A stretch of 64,000 nucleotides of DNA. Origin: Dipteronia dyeriana (lineage: Eukaryota > Streptophyta > Magnoliopsida > Sapindales > Sapindaceae). Positions 12,726-25,117 of this stretch are shown here, piece after piece; position 1 is the stretch's first letter; each line of letters begins with the position of its first letter. A program made the position numbers and the translations under genes. The stretch lies in the NCBI GenBank assembly GCA_032871835.1, contig CM065295.1:86173819-86237818 (forward strand), written 5' to 3'. The notes under the pieces are model-generated. The model did no database searches and had not been told where the DNA came from. It saw nothing but the letters and a program-made list of their open reading frames with translations.

Positions 12726-14389
12726 AATTACGTACGGATACTATAAAAAGAAGAAAAAAAATGACAAACTTTACTCGTTTTGTATTGTCTTTTATTTATT
12801 AATCGAAAAATACTTTACTTTAGATACCGCCTAATCAATTATTTTATTTGTATTTAGGCAGGTGTCAGAAGACTCTATCATCGATCTAGATTTTAGAGTA
12901 ATGGTATTGATAATCAATTAAATATTCATACACTTTATTTTAAAAAAAAAATTATACAGATAATTTTTAATTAAAATTACTAAAACGATTATGCATATAT
13001 AGGGCTGTAATATCATCATTAAAAATATTTAAATCTAATTTTAATATTGAAATCTAAATTAAAGGAGTAACACTTTTTGTTATACCGGAATGAAATCCAC
13101 AATTTTAATATTTTATATACAGTACACCAGTCAATTTTTTTATTTATCTTTTATCCTCACAAACTTTAAAACATTTTTTTTAATATCATTAAAATTTTAT
13201 TTGATTTCGAAACGATAAAAAATTGAGAATTATTTATGATAATAATGGAACAATTTTTTTAAAAGTGTTTTGTTTTTTGTAGATTATTTTACATAAACAA
13301 ATAATTTAAAAAAAAATCAAAATGGTATTTTTAAAATCAAGTTTTTTTATGATTGAGTTGTCAAAAAAAAGTTTTTCATAAAAAATATTGAAGGGTAAAA
13401 AAATAATATAATTTTAGAAAAAATAGAATATCTTTAGAATTATTTTTTAATTCAAGTTTTTATAATAAAATATATTGTGAAAAGGAAAAAAAAAAAAAAA
13501 AAAGAGAGAGAAGTCATAGTTTTGCCACCCAACAAACAATTGAAGTAATAAATTAACAACCGCCGTCTTTTATTACAAGAAGTTGCCACGTTGGCTTGTA
13601 TGGTTGAGTCCAAACATTATTATTTTTTTTAGATAAATTTATCTGTATATATCATCCATTATTCCATACAGAAACATGTACAAATGTTATTGGTGTATTT
13701 CATGCCACGTCAGGTAACTCGTTGTGAAATACTATTTTTTTTTCTCTACTCAATTTCAAATGTTAGATAAGAAATTAAGAATTGTATGACGTCAAATTTG
13801 GAATTTAATCGGTTGAGATTCTTCTGGGCAACTTCATCAGAAGAAAAGTAATTTTTAGTCTCATCGAGATCGCATTTATATATATTCATCTACGGGTCCT
13901 CATATTATTTATCGGATCGAATTATTAAATTATTTAACGGTAAAAAAAAAAAAATCAATATGTTTGGTATCTTCTATCTATCATGGTATGAATTATTTAT
14001 ATAATCTAATCCAAAAAAAAAAACTATCTCAGGTTGAAGAGGATCTTATAAAACCAAACTGCTGTGAGATTTATCTTAAGATTTTTGTTATTATTTTATT
14101 TCAATGGGTTTTGAATCCAAACATATGTTTTTTTTATTATTATGGGAAGATTTCGGTATTTTTCTTTTTTAAATATTACAGTAAATTACTTGCACCCTCA
14201 TGAGTTTAATGAACATATCACCTCCAACCTAATTGTAACTAAACGAATTATTTTATATAAAGGGGTAGTTAAAGGGGTGGTTAATACTTAATAGAGAGTT
14301 CAAATATACACTTCACCTCTTGGCGATTCTCCGATATAAAAATGACTTGTATTACAATAAACATTAATATGTCAAAAATGTTAGGATAC
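12726..14389. other. AT-rich intergenic sequence
   Basis: Upstream region of the CNGC gene. It is mostly poly-A/T-rich sequence with no credible open frame of gene quality, domain or RNA gene. A purine run (A17 then GAGAGAG) lies near 13486-13512. Frames seen here are short and low-complexity. Confidence 0.6.
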
Positions 14390-15182
14390 TTAGGGGTCAT
14401 TTGTTTTTTCCAATTAAAACTTGGTGGGTCTGAATTATAATTATTATATTTTTTGTTAAGTGGTCAAACAACTTAAAAATCCTAAAAAACAACTTAAAAT
14501 AAAACGTAACAAATCATAACTTTTAAGTTAATTGTAAATCACTGAATTGCATTAAATGCAATATATAATATTTTATTCCGATACTATCCCCCATATATAA
14601 TATATTTCCAATTTCTTCAAAATTATATACGGTATAGAAATCTTTATTTTAATATATTGGTTATTTTAAATAACTTTAAAAATAAAAAAGAACTCTAATC
14701 ACTGTTCATATTGGTGTTTAATATCGATACTTTATTATGATATTATGGTGATGTATTTATAATATATGTATTTATAATATATATATATAGAGAGAGAGAG
14801 AGAGAGTGTGTGTGTGTGTGTGTTTTGTACGAGTTTTTCTGATGTCTTTTTTATTTAATTTTTAAAAAAGACATTTTCTTTTCATAAAAAAATGAAGTTT
14901 GTTGGTTATCAAAGATGAGGATCATGATCATATGTATTCATATATATTTATTATTTTTTGATTTTTTAATTTCATATTATATGTATAACTGTTTAACATA
15001 GGTATAAATATAAAATTACTTATATTCAGACAATTTTACTTTTAAAAAACAAACGTGTTGACCATACATTCAGATGTGAGAAAAAAAAATGTCATTCAGT
15101 TTCAGATTTCAGTCTCTATTCAATCATTAGAAAAATCAAGAACTGTTCAGTATTCAGATAAAAAAAACAACGACCCTTCTTA
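14390..15182. mobile_element. MITE-like element, family member 1
   Basis: About 787 bp between possible TTA duplications at 14390-14392 and 15180-15182. The ends are inverted (GGGGTCATTTGTTTTTT at the left; the complement of the right end reads GAAGGGTCGTTGTTTTTT). The body matches a second copy at 41368-42110 over several hundred bases, including CACTGTTCATATTGGTGTTT. A TTA target suggests Tourist/Harbinger type; hAT type is possible. A (GA)n(TG)n microsatellite lies at about 14789-14823. Confidence 0.6.
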
Positions 15183-16060
15183 TGTGACATTAAAATATAG
15201 TTGATGGATATCTACAAGAAAAAGCTGCCTCTAATACTATTGAACAGTCGAACAGAGCCTTGAAAATAAACTTTCATATTCATTGTGTCAATAATTTATT
15301 TATTTTTGTAACATCAGCTTGATATTAAACACGGATGATTGCATTTTAAAGAAATATTTTAATTTAATATTTATTTATCCCACGTGGTATATAAAAATTT
15401 CATAACCCATTTTAGTATAGAAGATGATTTTAGTACGGATGATAGTTCACATCCCTTCTAAATTGGTACATTTATAAATATTTATAAAGAGTTTTCTACT
15501 GATTTATTGTTATAGATATCAAAATTAAATTATACATTTTTTAAATAGAAGCTAAAAAAAACTCACACCTATGATATATCATCAGTCAACGCATATTAAT
15601 TCCTTGACTGTTACTTATATTTATTAAATAGTATACGAGGTTATATTAAAGATAGTTTTTTAAAAGTATAAATTTAAGATTTGAGAGAATGTAATATAAT
15701 TTGAAGTACAGATTTAAATCTTTATTTTCATTTTTCTTATATATACCACATAATTTTAAGTCCTCAACCGAGGGATTTTATCGCACATCACATTACAACC
15801 GAGGTATTAATACACATCCCCGACTAAATTAATAATGAGGTTTAAGTGTCACAGTATATATTAAGAATGCTATATATATATTAATTTGTGCGGCTGTGCC
15901 CTATGGCACATATGGAATTTTTGTAAACTATTTTTCATAATTGTCTAAACATACAGTAGGAGCAGTTTATCTGAGTTGGAACTTGGAACCAATAATTTAG
16001 GCCGATTTAGCAGTATTTGATTTGAATATGTTTTTAGTATTTTTTTTAATGGAAATTATT
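15183..16060. other. AT-rich intergenic sequence, nothing recognised
   Basis: No gene, structured RNA or clear repeat is visible to me. Composition is like the surrounding desert. Confidence 0.5.
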
Positions 16061-16836
16061 AAAAATAACCACATATAATATAAAAATTTTGTTTTTAACC
16101 ACAAACGAAAATTTATTCATTAATAACCACTTTGATAAATTACTTGAATGTCCTGATATAAAAATTATCTTCAAACACTCTATCTTTTTATCTTTTACTC
16201 TTTTTCTTTCTCTCTCCTCTCTCCCTCTCTCCCCGATCTCGCTCTCCGTCGAATCGTTGGCGGCATCGTTGTGAAGGCCGATGAATCGGCGCTGGTCTCC
16301 TCTCTCTCTCACTGAACCTCTATTTCTCTCTCCTCGCACCTCTTTCTCCTTTCCTCTCTCTCACGCGACGTCGGCGGCTTGCCGGAGTGCCGTCGCATGG
16401 GTTTCACGACTGTCCAGCAGGGCCTTCGAGCTCCCCCTCCGCGCGGGATGTGATCTGTAGAAAAAAGGGGAAAAAACGAAAAACTTAGAAACCCATAATA
16501 TTTCAAGTTTCAATATTTCAATTTAGTCAAGGTTTCAAGTTTCAACATTTCAATTTATGTAAGATTTCAAGTTTAAAATTTTCATGTTTTTATGCAAGAT
16601 TTCAAGTTTCAAGTTTTTAGTCGTGATTTCAAGTTTGGTTCCAGATTGTAGTCGTGATTTCAAGTCTGCTTCCAGATTTTAGTCATGATTTCAAGTTTGC
16701 TTCCATTTTTAAAAAAATTAATTTAGGGGTATTTTAGTAATTTATGGACATACACTGTTTTTTTAAAATGGTTATTAACTAATAAAGTTTCAAAATTGAT
16801 TACTAACAAAAGTTTAATATTTTGAATGACTATTTT
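16061..16836. mobile_element. Foldback-type DNA element with internal TTTCAAG repeats
   Basis: The left end (AAAAATAACCACATATAATA, continuing to about 16140) is a diverged inverted copy of the right end (about 16755-16836), giving terminal inverted repeats of roughly 75 bp. Between them are a pyrimidine-rich and then GC-richer stretch (16190-16450) and a degenerate minisatellite. No transposase is present. The frames seen on both strands here are low-complexity. Confidence 0.5.
16495..16712. repeat. Minisatellite built on ATTTCAAGTTT
   Basis: ATTTCAAGTTT and variants recur about ten times, some spaced by about 31-34 bp (GATTTCAAGTTTGCTTCCA type). It lies inside the foldback element and is non-coding. 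Confidence 0.7.
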
Positions 16837-16857
16837 TTTTTTCTTTTTTTTTAAGGA

Positions 16858-17122
16858 TAATCACCTCGGTGGTCATCAACTCTTGTCACCACCATCAAAA
16901 TGGTCAACGGATGGGGAATAGGTTTCAAAATAGCCATTTTGGTAAACAATGTTACACTAATGACCATTCCATCCAATTTCATCCATTAAGTGACATTTTG
17001 ATAAATAAATGGATATCATTAATTTATTTTAGATATTTTTTGGAAATCCATTTTTCTTTTGTTTTTTGAAACAAATAATTATATTTAGTGTATGTATATA
17101 CATATAACATATATATCAAACA

Positions 17123-17180
<58 letters not shown>
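16858..17180. repeat. Left arm of a 4.7-kb-spaced inverted repeat
   Basis: Sequence from GGATAATCACCTCGGTGGTC through AAACAATGTTAC and GAAACAAATAATTATATTTA is repeated in reverse complement at about 21290-21540. It ends in a long (TA)n tract (17136-17180). It may be one terminal repeat of a large DNA transposon or one of two opposed MITE copies. Confidence 0.6.
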
Positions 17181-17183
<3 letters not shown>

Positions 17184-17550
17184 TTTTTTTTCTTTTTTGA
17201 AAAGATTAAGGTTACAAGATTTAAAAATTCTAAAAAATATATTTGAGATAAATTGAAAAGAAATATATATATTCTTTTTTAAGAAGATTAAAGTTCTGTT
17301 TGATTTTTCCATTTAATACTGAATGACACTTAATGTGTTACATTCAGTTGTTTTAATTGACTTTTTAGGTTTTAAAATCACTTAATAGACCCCTAAAACA
17401 ACTTGTTTTGAAAAGTGAATTTTTTTCACTTTTTACTTAACACAAAAACCAATGAAATGTAATACAAAGTTTTACTTCTAAAACTGTCCTCACCATTTTA
17501 ACCTATTTTCAATTTTGTCTCATATATATAACGTTTGAATGATAGATATA
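17181..17550. other. AT-rich flank with possible MITE fragment
   Basis: No gene. It includes a block at about 17220-17250 (AAAAATTCTAAAAAATATAT, TTTGAGATAA) that recurs in the same orientation near 21212. The stretch 17330-17400 (TTCAGTTGTTTTAATTGAC, AATAGACCCCTAAAACAAC) resembles ends of the TTCAG-rich MITE family. Confidence 0.4.
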
Positions 17551-19356
17551 AGGGTAAATCGTATTTTAGTCCATGTAGTTAGTATTAATCTGCGTTCAGT
17601 CCACAGTTTTTTGTAATTGTAACTTTTAGTCATTTTGTAACAGAATCCGTTAAAATACACTTTCTGGCATGTCAGGTGTGTAAAATGACCTTAATACCCC
17701 TGATGGGTGCTGACCACATTGAAAAGACCATTTTACCCTTATTATGAAATTACCATTTACCCTTACTATGTATTACAAAAATAAAATAAAAATAAAAAAC
17801 GGAATATCTCTTTTTTTATTTTTTTATTTTTTATCTAAATTTCTAAAAAAAAAAAGTAACAACAAAAATTAAAAGAAAATATAATATGGTGGATCTAGAT
17901 CTTGAACATCTGGAAAACCAAATTATCTTCTTCTCTAACATATCTTGATCATCATCTTTTCCAACAATATTTCAATCATTAGTCAACACCATTCGACCAC
18001 CCAAATCAAATCCACAAATTGAACTCATAATGCCATCACAAACCTAAAATCAAACATAACTTTTTTTTATCCCAAAAAACACTCATCCCTCTCCACCACA
18101 ACCACTGCCATCGCCATACATTATCATCATCAGCATAATTTATTTCTCTTTCAAACCACAAAAAACTCAATAAAAGCAAAAAAAAAAACTTAATTAAAAA
18201 AAATGATGGAGATGTACAGCCGTTTGTTGACCTGATGCCAAGTCCTCTGTCGCAAGTTATCCATCATTGTCGTGCAAGAAAGGTTCACATGTTGCCAAAC
18301 ACCAAAAACCATCCATCAACGACGATATACTTTGTTGGACGATCGACGATCGACGATCTACGCTTTGTCACCGTAAAACGCACCATCGGAGTAACGACGT
18401 TGATCCGAGAACGGATATGTCTCGATTGAGAAAAAAACAGAACTTAGGTTATAGAGAAAGAAGCGGTGGTGACTGGTGTGTGTGAGATCGAGAAACACAG
18501 TGGTGGTATGTGTAAGAGAGAGAAACACGGTGAGGGTGGTGATGTGTGAATGAATGAAGATGGAGAGAGAGAGAGGTTATATGAGGGAGAGGGAAAGAGA
18601 AAGAGATTAAAGTTAGGATTTGTTTTTTTGTTTTTATTTTTTGTTTTTATTATTTAATTTATGGTGAATTCCATTTTAGTCCCTGTAGTTTGACCTAATT
18701 CATAACCTGATCCTCCAGTTTTGAGTTTTATCTTGACAAATCCTTATAGTTTCCAAAAATCCGTATTTTGATCCCTGCCGTCCAATTCTGTTAGTGTTTT
18801 CAAAGATTCCTTCCAATTTGAGAGGATTAAAAAAAACCGCAAACTTATCTGGCGAGCTTCTATAAACTGTTTTATGAAGGGTAATATCGTAATTAAATTT
18901 ATAAATAAAACAATTTAAAAATAAAAAACTAATAATACCTATAAAAATTACTTATTCAATCCATCCACCCATCAACTCATCCAAATCCCCAACAAAATTA
19001 ACTTTAAACGAAATCACCACCACACAACTGTCACACACAAGTTCATCACCAACCCCTCCACCGGAAACCTTACCTTTCGAAATCCCAAGATTTTCTTTCA
19101 AAATCTAATCAGACCAAACAACCCAAATCCAATCTCTAACCAAGAAAACCCTTCAAACCAAAAACCAAGAAAACTCTTCAAACCACCACCACCACCACCA
19201 CCACCATCGAAACCAAATCCAATCTCCTAAGAATTGGACGGTAGATACTCGAATATGTATTGTCAGAAAAAGGATTGACTAAAAATTACAATTCCAAAAA
19301 CTGTGAACTAAATCCAGATTAAAATAAACTACAGGGACTAAAATACGATTTACCCT
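17551..19356. mobile_element. Terminal-inverted-repeat DNA element, about 1.8 kb, non-autonomous
   Basis: The left end AGGGTAAATCGTATTTTAGT at 17551 is matched in reverse complement at the right end, which reads ACTAAAATACGATTTACCCT up to 19356. The sequence at 18660 (GAATTCCATTTTAGTCCCTG) looks like another copy of the end, so one element may be nested in another. No transposase domain is found. Two short overlapping frames at 18235-18485 have no recognised domain. The right part (18940-19215) is rich in CCA/CAC. Confidence 0.55.
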
Positions 19357-19758
19357 ATATATAAAATTTGAATGATTTTGTTTGTATTTAATTTCATTTG
19401 ATGCAATGTCTTGTTCAATAAATCTTTTAAATAAATATTTTTATAGTGTTGTGTTCCCTATTCTATTTTCGTCTTTGGGTGGGCTCTCTCCTGTTTTTTT
19501 TTTCTCTGTTTTGAGCTGGTGACTTCCTTTTGTTTTGTTGGCTGTCTTTGTTTTTCTCTCCATGTCTGTATTCGGGCTGCTGCTTGCCAGTTTCATTTGC
19601 TTTCAATAAATGGCTGTTAAAAAAAATATCCTGTTGAAACTTGCAAAAAAAAATTTTATGATTTTTGAGTGAATTATATTATCATATTTATATAAATTTT
19701 GGTGTTACAAATTACTTTGATTGATAGTTTAATTTTGACTTTTGTTATATGTATATTT
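19357..19758. other. Intergenic sequence with a possible retroposon 3' tail
   Basis: A T/G-rich stretch (19450-19620) ends CAATAAATGGCTGTT followed by an A-run. This looks like the polyadenylated 3' end of a LINE or processed copy, but no coding part is visible. Confidence 0.3.
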
Positions 19759-20607
19759 TGTCGTGTCTACACATCACTGACAAGGTGGACAATCCATTGA
19801 AAAAATTGACAGATGAACATTCGAGCAGGCATCTAGAAAATACCCTTCAAAATGTCACAAAGGAATGGGAACCCGAGTAAGTCTGAACATGGGTATTCGG
19901 CACGTTGTGTCCCATTCGGGACCGAGTACTTAGCACGATATGTTCTACTCGGGACAATATAGGAAATCCGAATAAAGAAATCCAATACACGATTCACACG
20001 TGGGTGAACCAAGAGTCATGATCAAATACGCAAGATATTCGTATCAAAAAGAGTTTCTAGAAAGAATCAAACACCAAATGGGAACACAGATTCCAAATCA
20101 AGCAACAACTCAACTTCAAAAAAACCGCACATCGATAAAGAAATATGTCATAAACTGACTATACCACCAGAGATCCATTCGATTTCCACATGATCTCCGA
20201 AAAATGAAAGAAGATAGACGACTCCAACAAGTAACCAGCCTTAATTAAAATACAATTCACTTTACTTGTATAATAAGGATTATGGTTCTGTACACATATA
20301 AATAGACTCATAATCTCATTGTAAAAGAAAGAGAGAACAATACATATACAAAAAAAAAACATCATTAGAAGAGAGGCAAAAGAGATCGAGTGGTGTAATT
20401 CTTCATTTAAATAGTGGATTTGGCTTGGTTGTGTATTCAGCCACCTGTGGACGTTTCTCCGATCACCGAAGTTTTACCATGTAAATTCGTGTCTTATTAA
20501 CTTCAAATTGCATTCTCATTCTCTTTCTCTTTCTCTTTCCTTTTGACAGGTCATAATCAAATCCAACATTGTTGACTTTCGCATCCATCAAGAAATCGAC
20601 GTCAACA
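19759..20607 (+). mobile_element. Probable solo LTR, diverged relative of the Tat-element LTR
   Basis: About 849 bp beginning TGTCGTGTCTACACATCACT and ending GACGTCAACA. It shares blocks in order with the LTRs at 22348 and 33223: ACATCACTGACA near the start, AAATAGACTCATAATCTC, GTGGACGTTTCTCCG, and a CTCTTTCTCTTTCTC tract near the end. No primer site follows and no internal region is attached. The flanking five bases (TATTT and ACTTT) do not form a convincing duplication. Confidence 0.65.
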
Positions 20608-21229
20608 ACTTTTAAATAGATGGCTCAAAATAACGAAAATACTATGGCGAATTGGACTGACCCCATATATAGGAAGGGTTTTTATAGATCTTTGTCTCCA
20701 AGAGGTAAATAATGGCTATAGGTATAGAGGAACTTTGAAACCTTGTGCTCTAGTTTCCTACTGTACACTTGTGTGAGTTGTGTCAATCAAATCCATCGGT
20801 AATCCTTCACATGTACAGAACATTCATATGTACAGAGCATTGAATTTCGACACAAGGGGCATCAACAAATTTAAGTAATCCTTGTAACAAATTTAATTCT
20901 GAAATATTATTAATAATTAAATAAATTTATTATAAAATTAACTTACATATTAGAGCTGTTATTAATATATTAAAATATAAATATATAACGAATAATAGAT
21001 AGAATGATATAAATATAAAAATATTTATTTTAAGGTATTTATAACTTAAAAAAATAAACAACTTATCACCTATATTCAGTTTTCAATGGAAAAAAAATTA
21101 TGTTTTTCAGTTTTCAGTTTTCAGTTTTCAATCACTATTCAGTTTTCAATAACATTTAGCACTTTCAGTCTTCAGAAAAAAAATCAAACAGGGTCTAAGA
21201 CTACAATTTCTAAAAATTCTAAAATATAT
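20608..21229. other. AT-rich intergenic sequence with MITE-end fragment
   Basis: No gene recognised. The stretch 21080-21195 has repeated TTTTCAGTTTTCAG and ends TCAAACAGGGTCTAAG, like a terminal part of the 14.4-kb MITE family. Confidence 0.4.
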
Positions 21230-21279
21230 ATTTGAGATAAGTTGAATATAAATATATAATATTTGGGATATACTATACG

Positions 21280-21545
21280 TATATACACACATTAAATATA
21301 ATTATTTGTTTCAAAAATCAAAAGAAAAAATTGATTTCAAAAAAATATTTAAAATAAATTAATGACATCGTCTTATTTACTAAAATACCACATATTAGAT
21401 GGAAATATATGGAATTGGATGAAATGATTATAAATGTAACATTGTTTACCAAAAATGACTATTTTGAAATCAATTATCCATCCGGTGACCATTTTAATAA
21501 TGTTAGCAACAGTTGATAGCCACCAAGATCATTATCATATTTTTT
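21280..21545. repeat. Right arm of the 4.7-kb-spaced inverted repeat
   Basis: Reverse complement reads ATAATGATCTTGGTGGCTAT, then AAAATGGTCACCGGATGG and GGTAAACAATGTTACA, matching the left arm from 16858 in order with moderate divergence. Confidence 0.6.
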
Positions 21546-22066
21546 TATTATTATAAAAGTTAAAGATTCATATATCTTGGAGCGAACGAATCTTCTAAAA
21601 AAAAAAAAAAAAGCTGTCAAGCTCAAATTATATTTTCACTTCTTAGGTAATTTCCGGGTTTTATTCTCGGGTCTCCCTTGATAGAGTCGGTTTGTCGGGT
21701 CTTTTCTAGAAGCGCAAGCCAAACTTAAGGTCTGAGGACCTGAAAAGAGCGTGTATTTATATCCTTCACATAGTTCACACTTCACACCATATCTACTTTT
21801 CATCGATTTGAAAATCGCATGAACAGGAAAAAATATATATTCAATAAAGCTCGCTAAAATATTCAATATTAATATGGTGAGTTTTACTTCTTTCCTTCTT
21901 CTTCGTTCTTCGTTATTATTATTTTTGGTATGATTTAGTTACTATTATATATATTTTAACTGTCACAATTTTAAGCGCTTCTACTTCTAGTGGTGTCTAT
22001 TTTATTGTAATTTTAAAAAAAAAAATTACAATTTACTTGAATTCCATAATGAAATAGATATACACA
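21546..22066. other. Intergenic sequence, nothing recognised
   Basis: The open frame on the minus strand at 21636-21866 (76 aa) has no recognised domain. A pyrimidine/T-rich stretch follows at 21885-21930. I find no other feature. Confidence 0.45.
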
Positions 22067-22347
22067 GGGCGAAGCCAGGATTTGGAGTGTCAAGGTAAAA
22101 AGAAATTCAAATTAACTCTAGAGAAATATATTAATATATCAAAACTAATTTATTAAAAAAATAAATATAATAACATTTACTCCCATATGTAATGTTAAAA
22201 TAGATAAATTACTAAACAAATAGACACCGATTTTAATATCAAAATGGAACTCGTTGTTCTTTTAAATCTTTATAATTGAATCTATATTAAGTTTCTCTAC
22301 AATTTCCCTTTCAATATACATGATCAAAAAGTTTGTAAGAAAATCAT
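22067..22347 (-). pseudogene. hAT-type (zinc-finger MYM1-like) transposase relic, 3' part
   Basis: The minus strand from 22347 downward reads a hAT C-terminal segment (LIMYIEREIVEKLNIDSII) and then reaches a stop. The far end, CAGGGCGAAGCCAGGATTT at 22067, resembles the CAGGGGCGGAGCC ends of this transposon group. The coding part stops abruptly at the ATCAT target site of the Tat element and resumes at 34081. It is an old, decayed host of that insertion. Confidence 0.6.
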
Positions 22348-23224
22348 TGTCGTATGTGAATTTTACCAGACGTACATGTCACTGACAGAGAGGATAAAAT
22401 TGTCAGGTGGACGTCTAAATAGGCACTCAGGAAACGTCCTACAAGGCATCATCAAAGAGAAGAGGCCCTAGTAAACAAGTATTAAAACAATACATGCATC
22501 AATTAAACATACTCGGGGCCAGCAGAATGCATTTTCTACTCGTGATCAAGAGAAGTCACTCGGAACCAGCACACATAATATCCTACTCGAGATAAACATG
22601 ACAACCGAGTAAGAAGCCTAGCGAGTAGTTCACAAGTTGAGTCACGTAAGGATCCTTATTAAAGGACTCTAAAGAAAAAGAATGTCAAGCATAAATGGTT
22701 CCTTATCCGAGAACACATCTATTTCCTCAAAAAGACTACGCTCTTATAAGGAAATAAGTCTTAATTGGACTACGTTACTGAAGTCACATTCGATCTCAAT
22801 ACAAGTCTCCGAAACAGGAAAGAAGACAATCTACTTCGAACAAGAAACCGAATCATAATTAAATGCAAAGATCTTTTATTACATGTATAAAGTAGATTAG
22901 GGTTCTATAAACATATAAATAGACCCATAATCTCGTCCAAAAAAGATATAGACAATAGAGCTTACACAGAATTCATAGAAGAATACAGAGAGAAGGAAGA
23001 GAGATCGAGAGCTCGTAACATTCCGAATTCATAATGGATTTTGGCTAGGTTGATCATTCAATCACCCGTGGACTTTTCTCCGGTCATCGGAGTTTTACCA
23101 CGTAAAATACTCGTATCCGATTATTTCTCCTTCTCCTTCTCTTTCTCTTTCTCTTTCTCTTTACAAACACAACTAAAATCCAATTCCTGTTGACTTTACA
23201 TTCAGCTAAAAACGTACGTCAACA
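22348..23224 (+). repeat. 5' LTR of the Tat element
   Basis: 877-bp direct repeat with TG...CA ends. It is about 19 bp longer than the 3' LTR, mainly because of extra CTTTCT units near 23130-23160. Confidence 0.92.
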
Positions 23225-23272
23225 TTTGGCGCTAGAAGGAAGGGGCTGAACCTCTGACTTAAATTAACAGCC

Positions 23273-24872
23273 ATGGCAGGAAGCAGAAGCAATTTCGGGA
23301 ATGCCCAAAGATCTCTGGATAACTTCCGTGTTGGTAATACCTCATGGGATCCTGCTACAAACACGGAGAGCCAACCCACACTCTTGGCAGGGATCCAGCA
23401 AGTTCCTTCTACCATTAGAGACCTGACACTACGCTTCCGAGAGGCGCTGCAGCAATTGGTGGCAGACGCAGCAAAGGAAGGAGTTGATTTACTGGCTACA
23501 GAGGCACAAACTCCTAACCTTCCATCGGTAAGGCTTCGTTCGGTTGTAGTAGGGCCAGAAATAAATACACCAGAAGCCAGAAGGAACTCAACCCCAATCA
23601 ATCAGTCTGGACGTGAAACACCTGAAGAGGAACGACCACACCAGAAGTAAAATCAGGACCAGACAGTACGTGCTAGATACCGTAAATATGATCGGCACAG
23701 AGATCGGTCATCATCAGAAGATAGTGATCTGTACCATCGTAAGCGCCATCACGGAGTCACACGAGAAACCCGATATCAAAGTGAAGAGCTAAAAAGAATG
23801 ACAGTCACCCAACGGTTCAACCGTCGAGGTAGCCTAGTGGGAGACAGAGATGTTATAATCCAGAGCCTAACTCAAGAAGTTGAGAACAATAGGCGTCAAA
23901 TGGATACACTGGTCTGACGTTACGGGTATAATGATTTATCTGATGACGATTCTGACAGTCCATTCACCAAGGAAATCATGCGGACCTCATTCCCAGAAAA
24001 GTTCAGGATGCCACACGTGGAGTAATTAAAGAAAGATACAGATCCAAAAGAGCATGTGAGACGCTATAAAAGTGTCATGGCTCAGTATGCCCACAGTGAT
24101 CCCTTACTATGTCTCAATTTTCCACAAACTTTGAAAGATATGGGTTCAAGGTGGTTCGGGAGATTACCCCCAGCAAGTATCAGAAATTTTAATGAACTGA
24201 GTAAGAGCTTTTCAAGGCAATTTCTGAGTAATATTCACAGGAAAAAGTCAGTAGCTCACCTTTCTCAAATAAAGCAAGGGAAGGATGAGTCACTGAAGAA
24301 ATACTTGGGAAGATTCGACCAAGCAATGTCAGAAATTGGCAGCGCAAACGATGAAGCAATAATTGCTGCATTCATTAACAACTTGCAGAATGGTCGGCTA
24401 TATTTTGATTTAAGGAAAGCCCGGCTGACTAGATATACAGACATGACAGATATGGCGGGAGGATACGCACTGGCCGAGGAAGAAGAATTGGCCACCGGAG
24501 GATGATATATGCATGGAGGAAAACCCGAACAAAAGGATGTCGAGTCTAAGGGCCAGAACCAGAAGGGAAAACAAAAGGGAAATGGCAAAGAAAAAAGCAA
24601 GGACGGTGGTAATGGGCGTAATGCAGAACAGACCACCGAGAAGTACCGAGATAGATACACCAATTACACCCCTCTTCGAAAAAAAACATGAGGAAATCCT
24701 GGGCATTCTGGAAACAAAGAATATGGAACAAGAGCCCCGCCGGCAATCTCAGTTTGCTCGGGGAGACACAACCAAATACTGCCTGTTCTATAAGGAAACC
24801 GGTCATGAGACCTCTAAGTGTTACCAGCTCAAAGATTACATAGAAACCCTCATTCGGGAAGAACATCTATAG
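23273..24872 (+). pseudogene. Gag region of the Tat element (interrupted)
   Basis: Starts at ATG 23273. One frame carries the N-terminal region and, from about 24050, a Gag core (LNFPQTLKDMGSRWFGRLP, KSFSRQFLSN, KQGKDESLKKYLGRFD). In-frame stops lie at about 23648, 23918, 24023 and 24503. A single-base shift in the A-run near 24680 moves the reading to the next frame, which ends with a zinc-knuckle-like CLFYKETGHETSKC, where the usual first His is Tyr. The stop at 24870 ends it. Most stops are one C-to-T step from Gln or Arg codons. Confidence 0.85.
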
Positions 24873-25117
24873 GATGTGATTTTGAGAAGGGATTAAAAAT
24901 CAGAAGCAAAGAAAGAGATCAGAACCGATCATGGCTCTGGTTTAAATCAAAGGACCAGTCCAAAGGCCAATCAAGTAATACACACGATCTTTGGATGACC
25001 ATCCACTGGAAGAAGTAACCGAGAACGAACTCAGAAAATCAGAGAAGCAGTAGAAGCAAGAAATAACTTTGATGTAAACTCGGTCGAGCCAGACTAGAAG
25101 AGGGCAAAGGAATGATA

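Noticed and set aside
16046..16506. Minus-strand Arg/Glu-rich frames
   Set aside because: They derive from CT-rich low-complexity DNA inside the foldback element.
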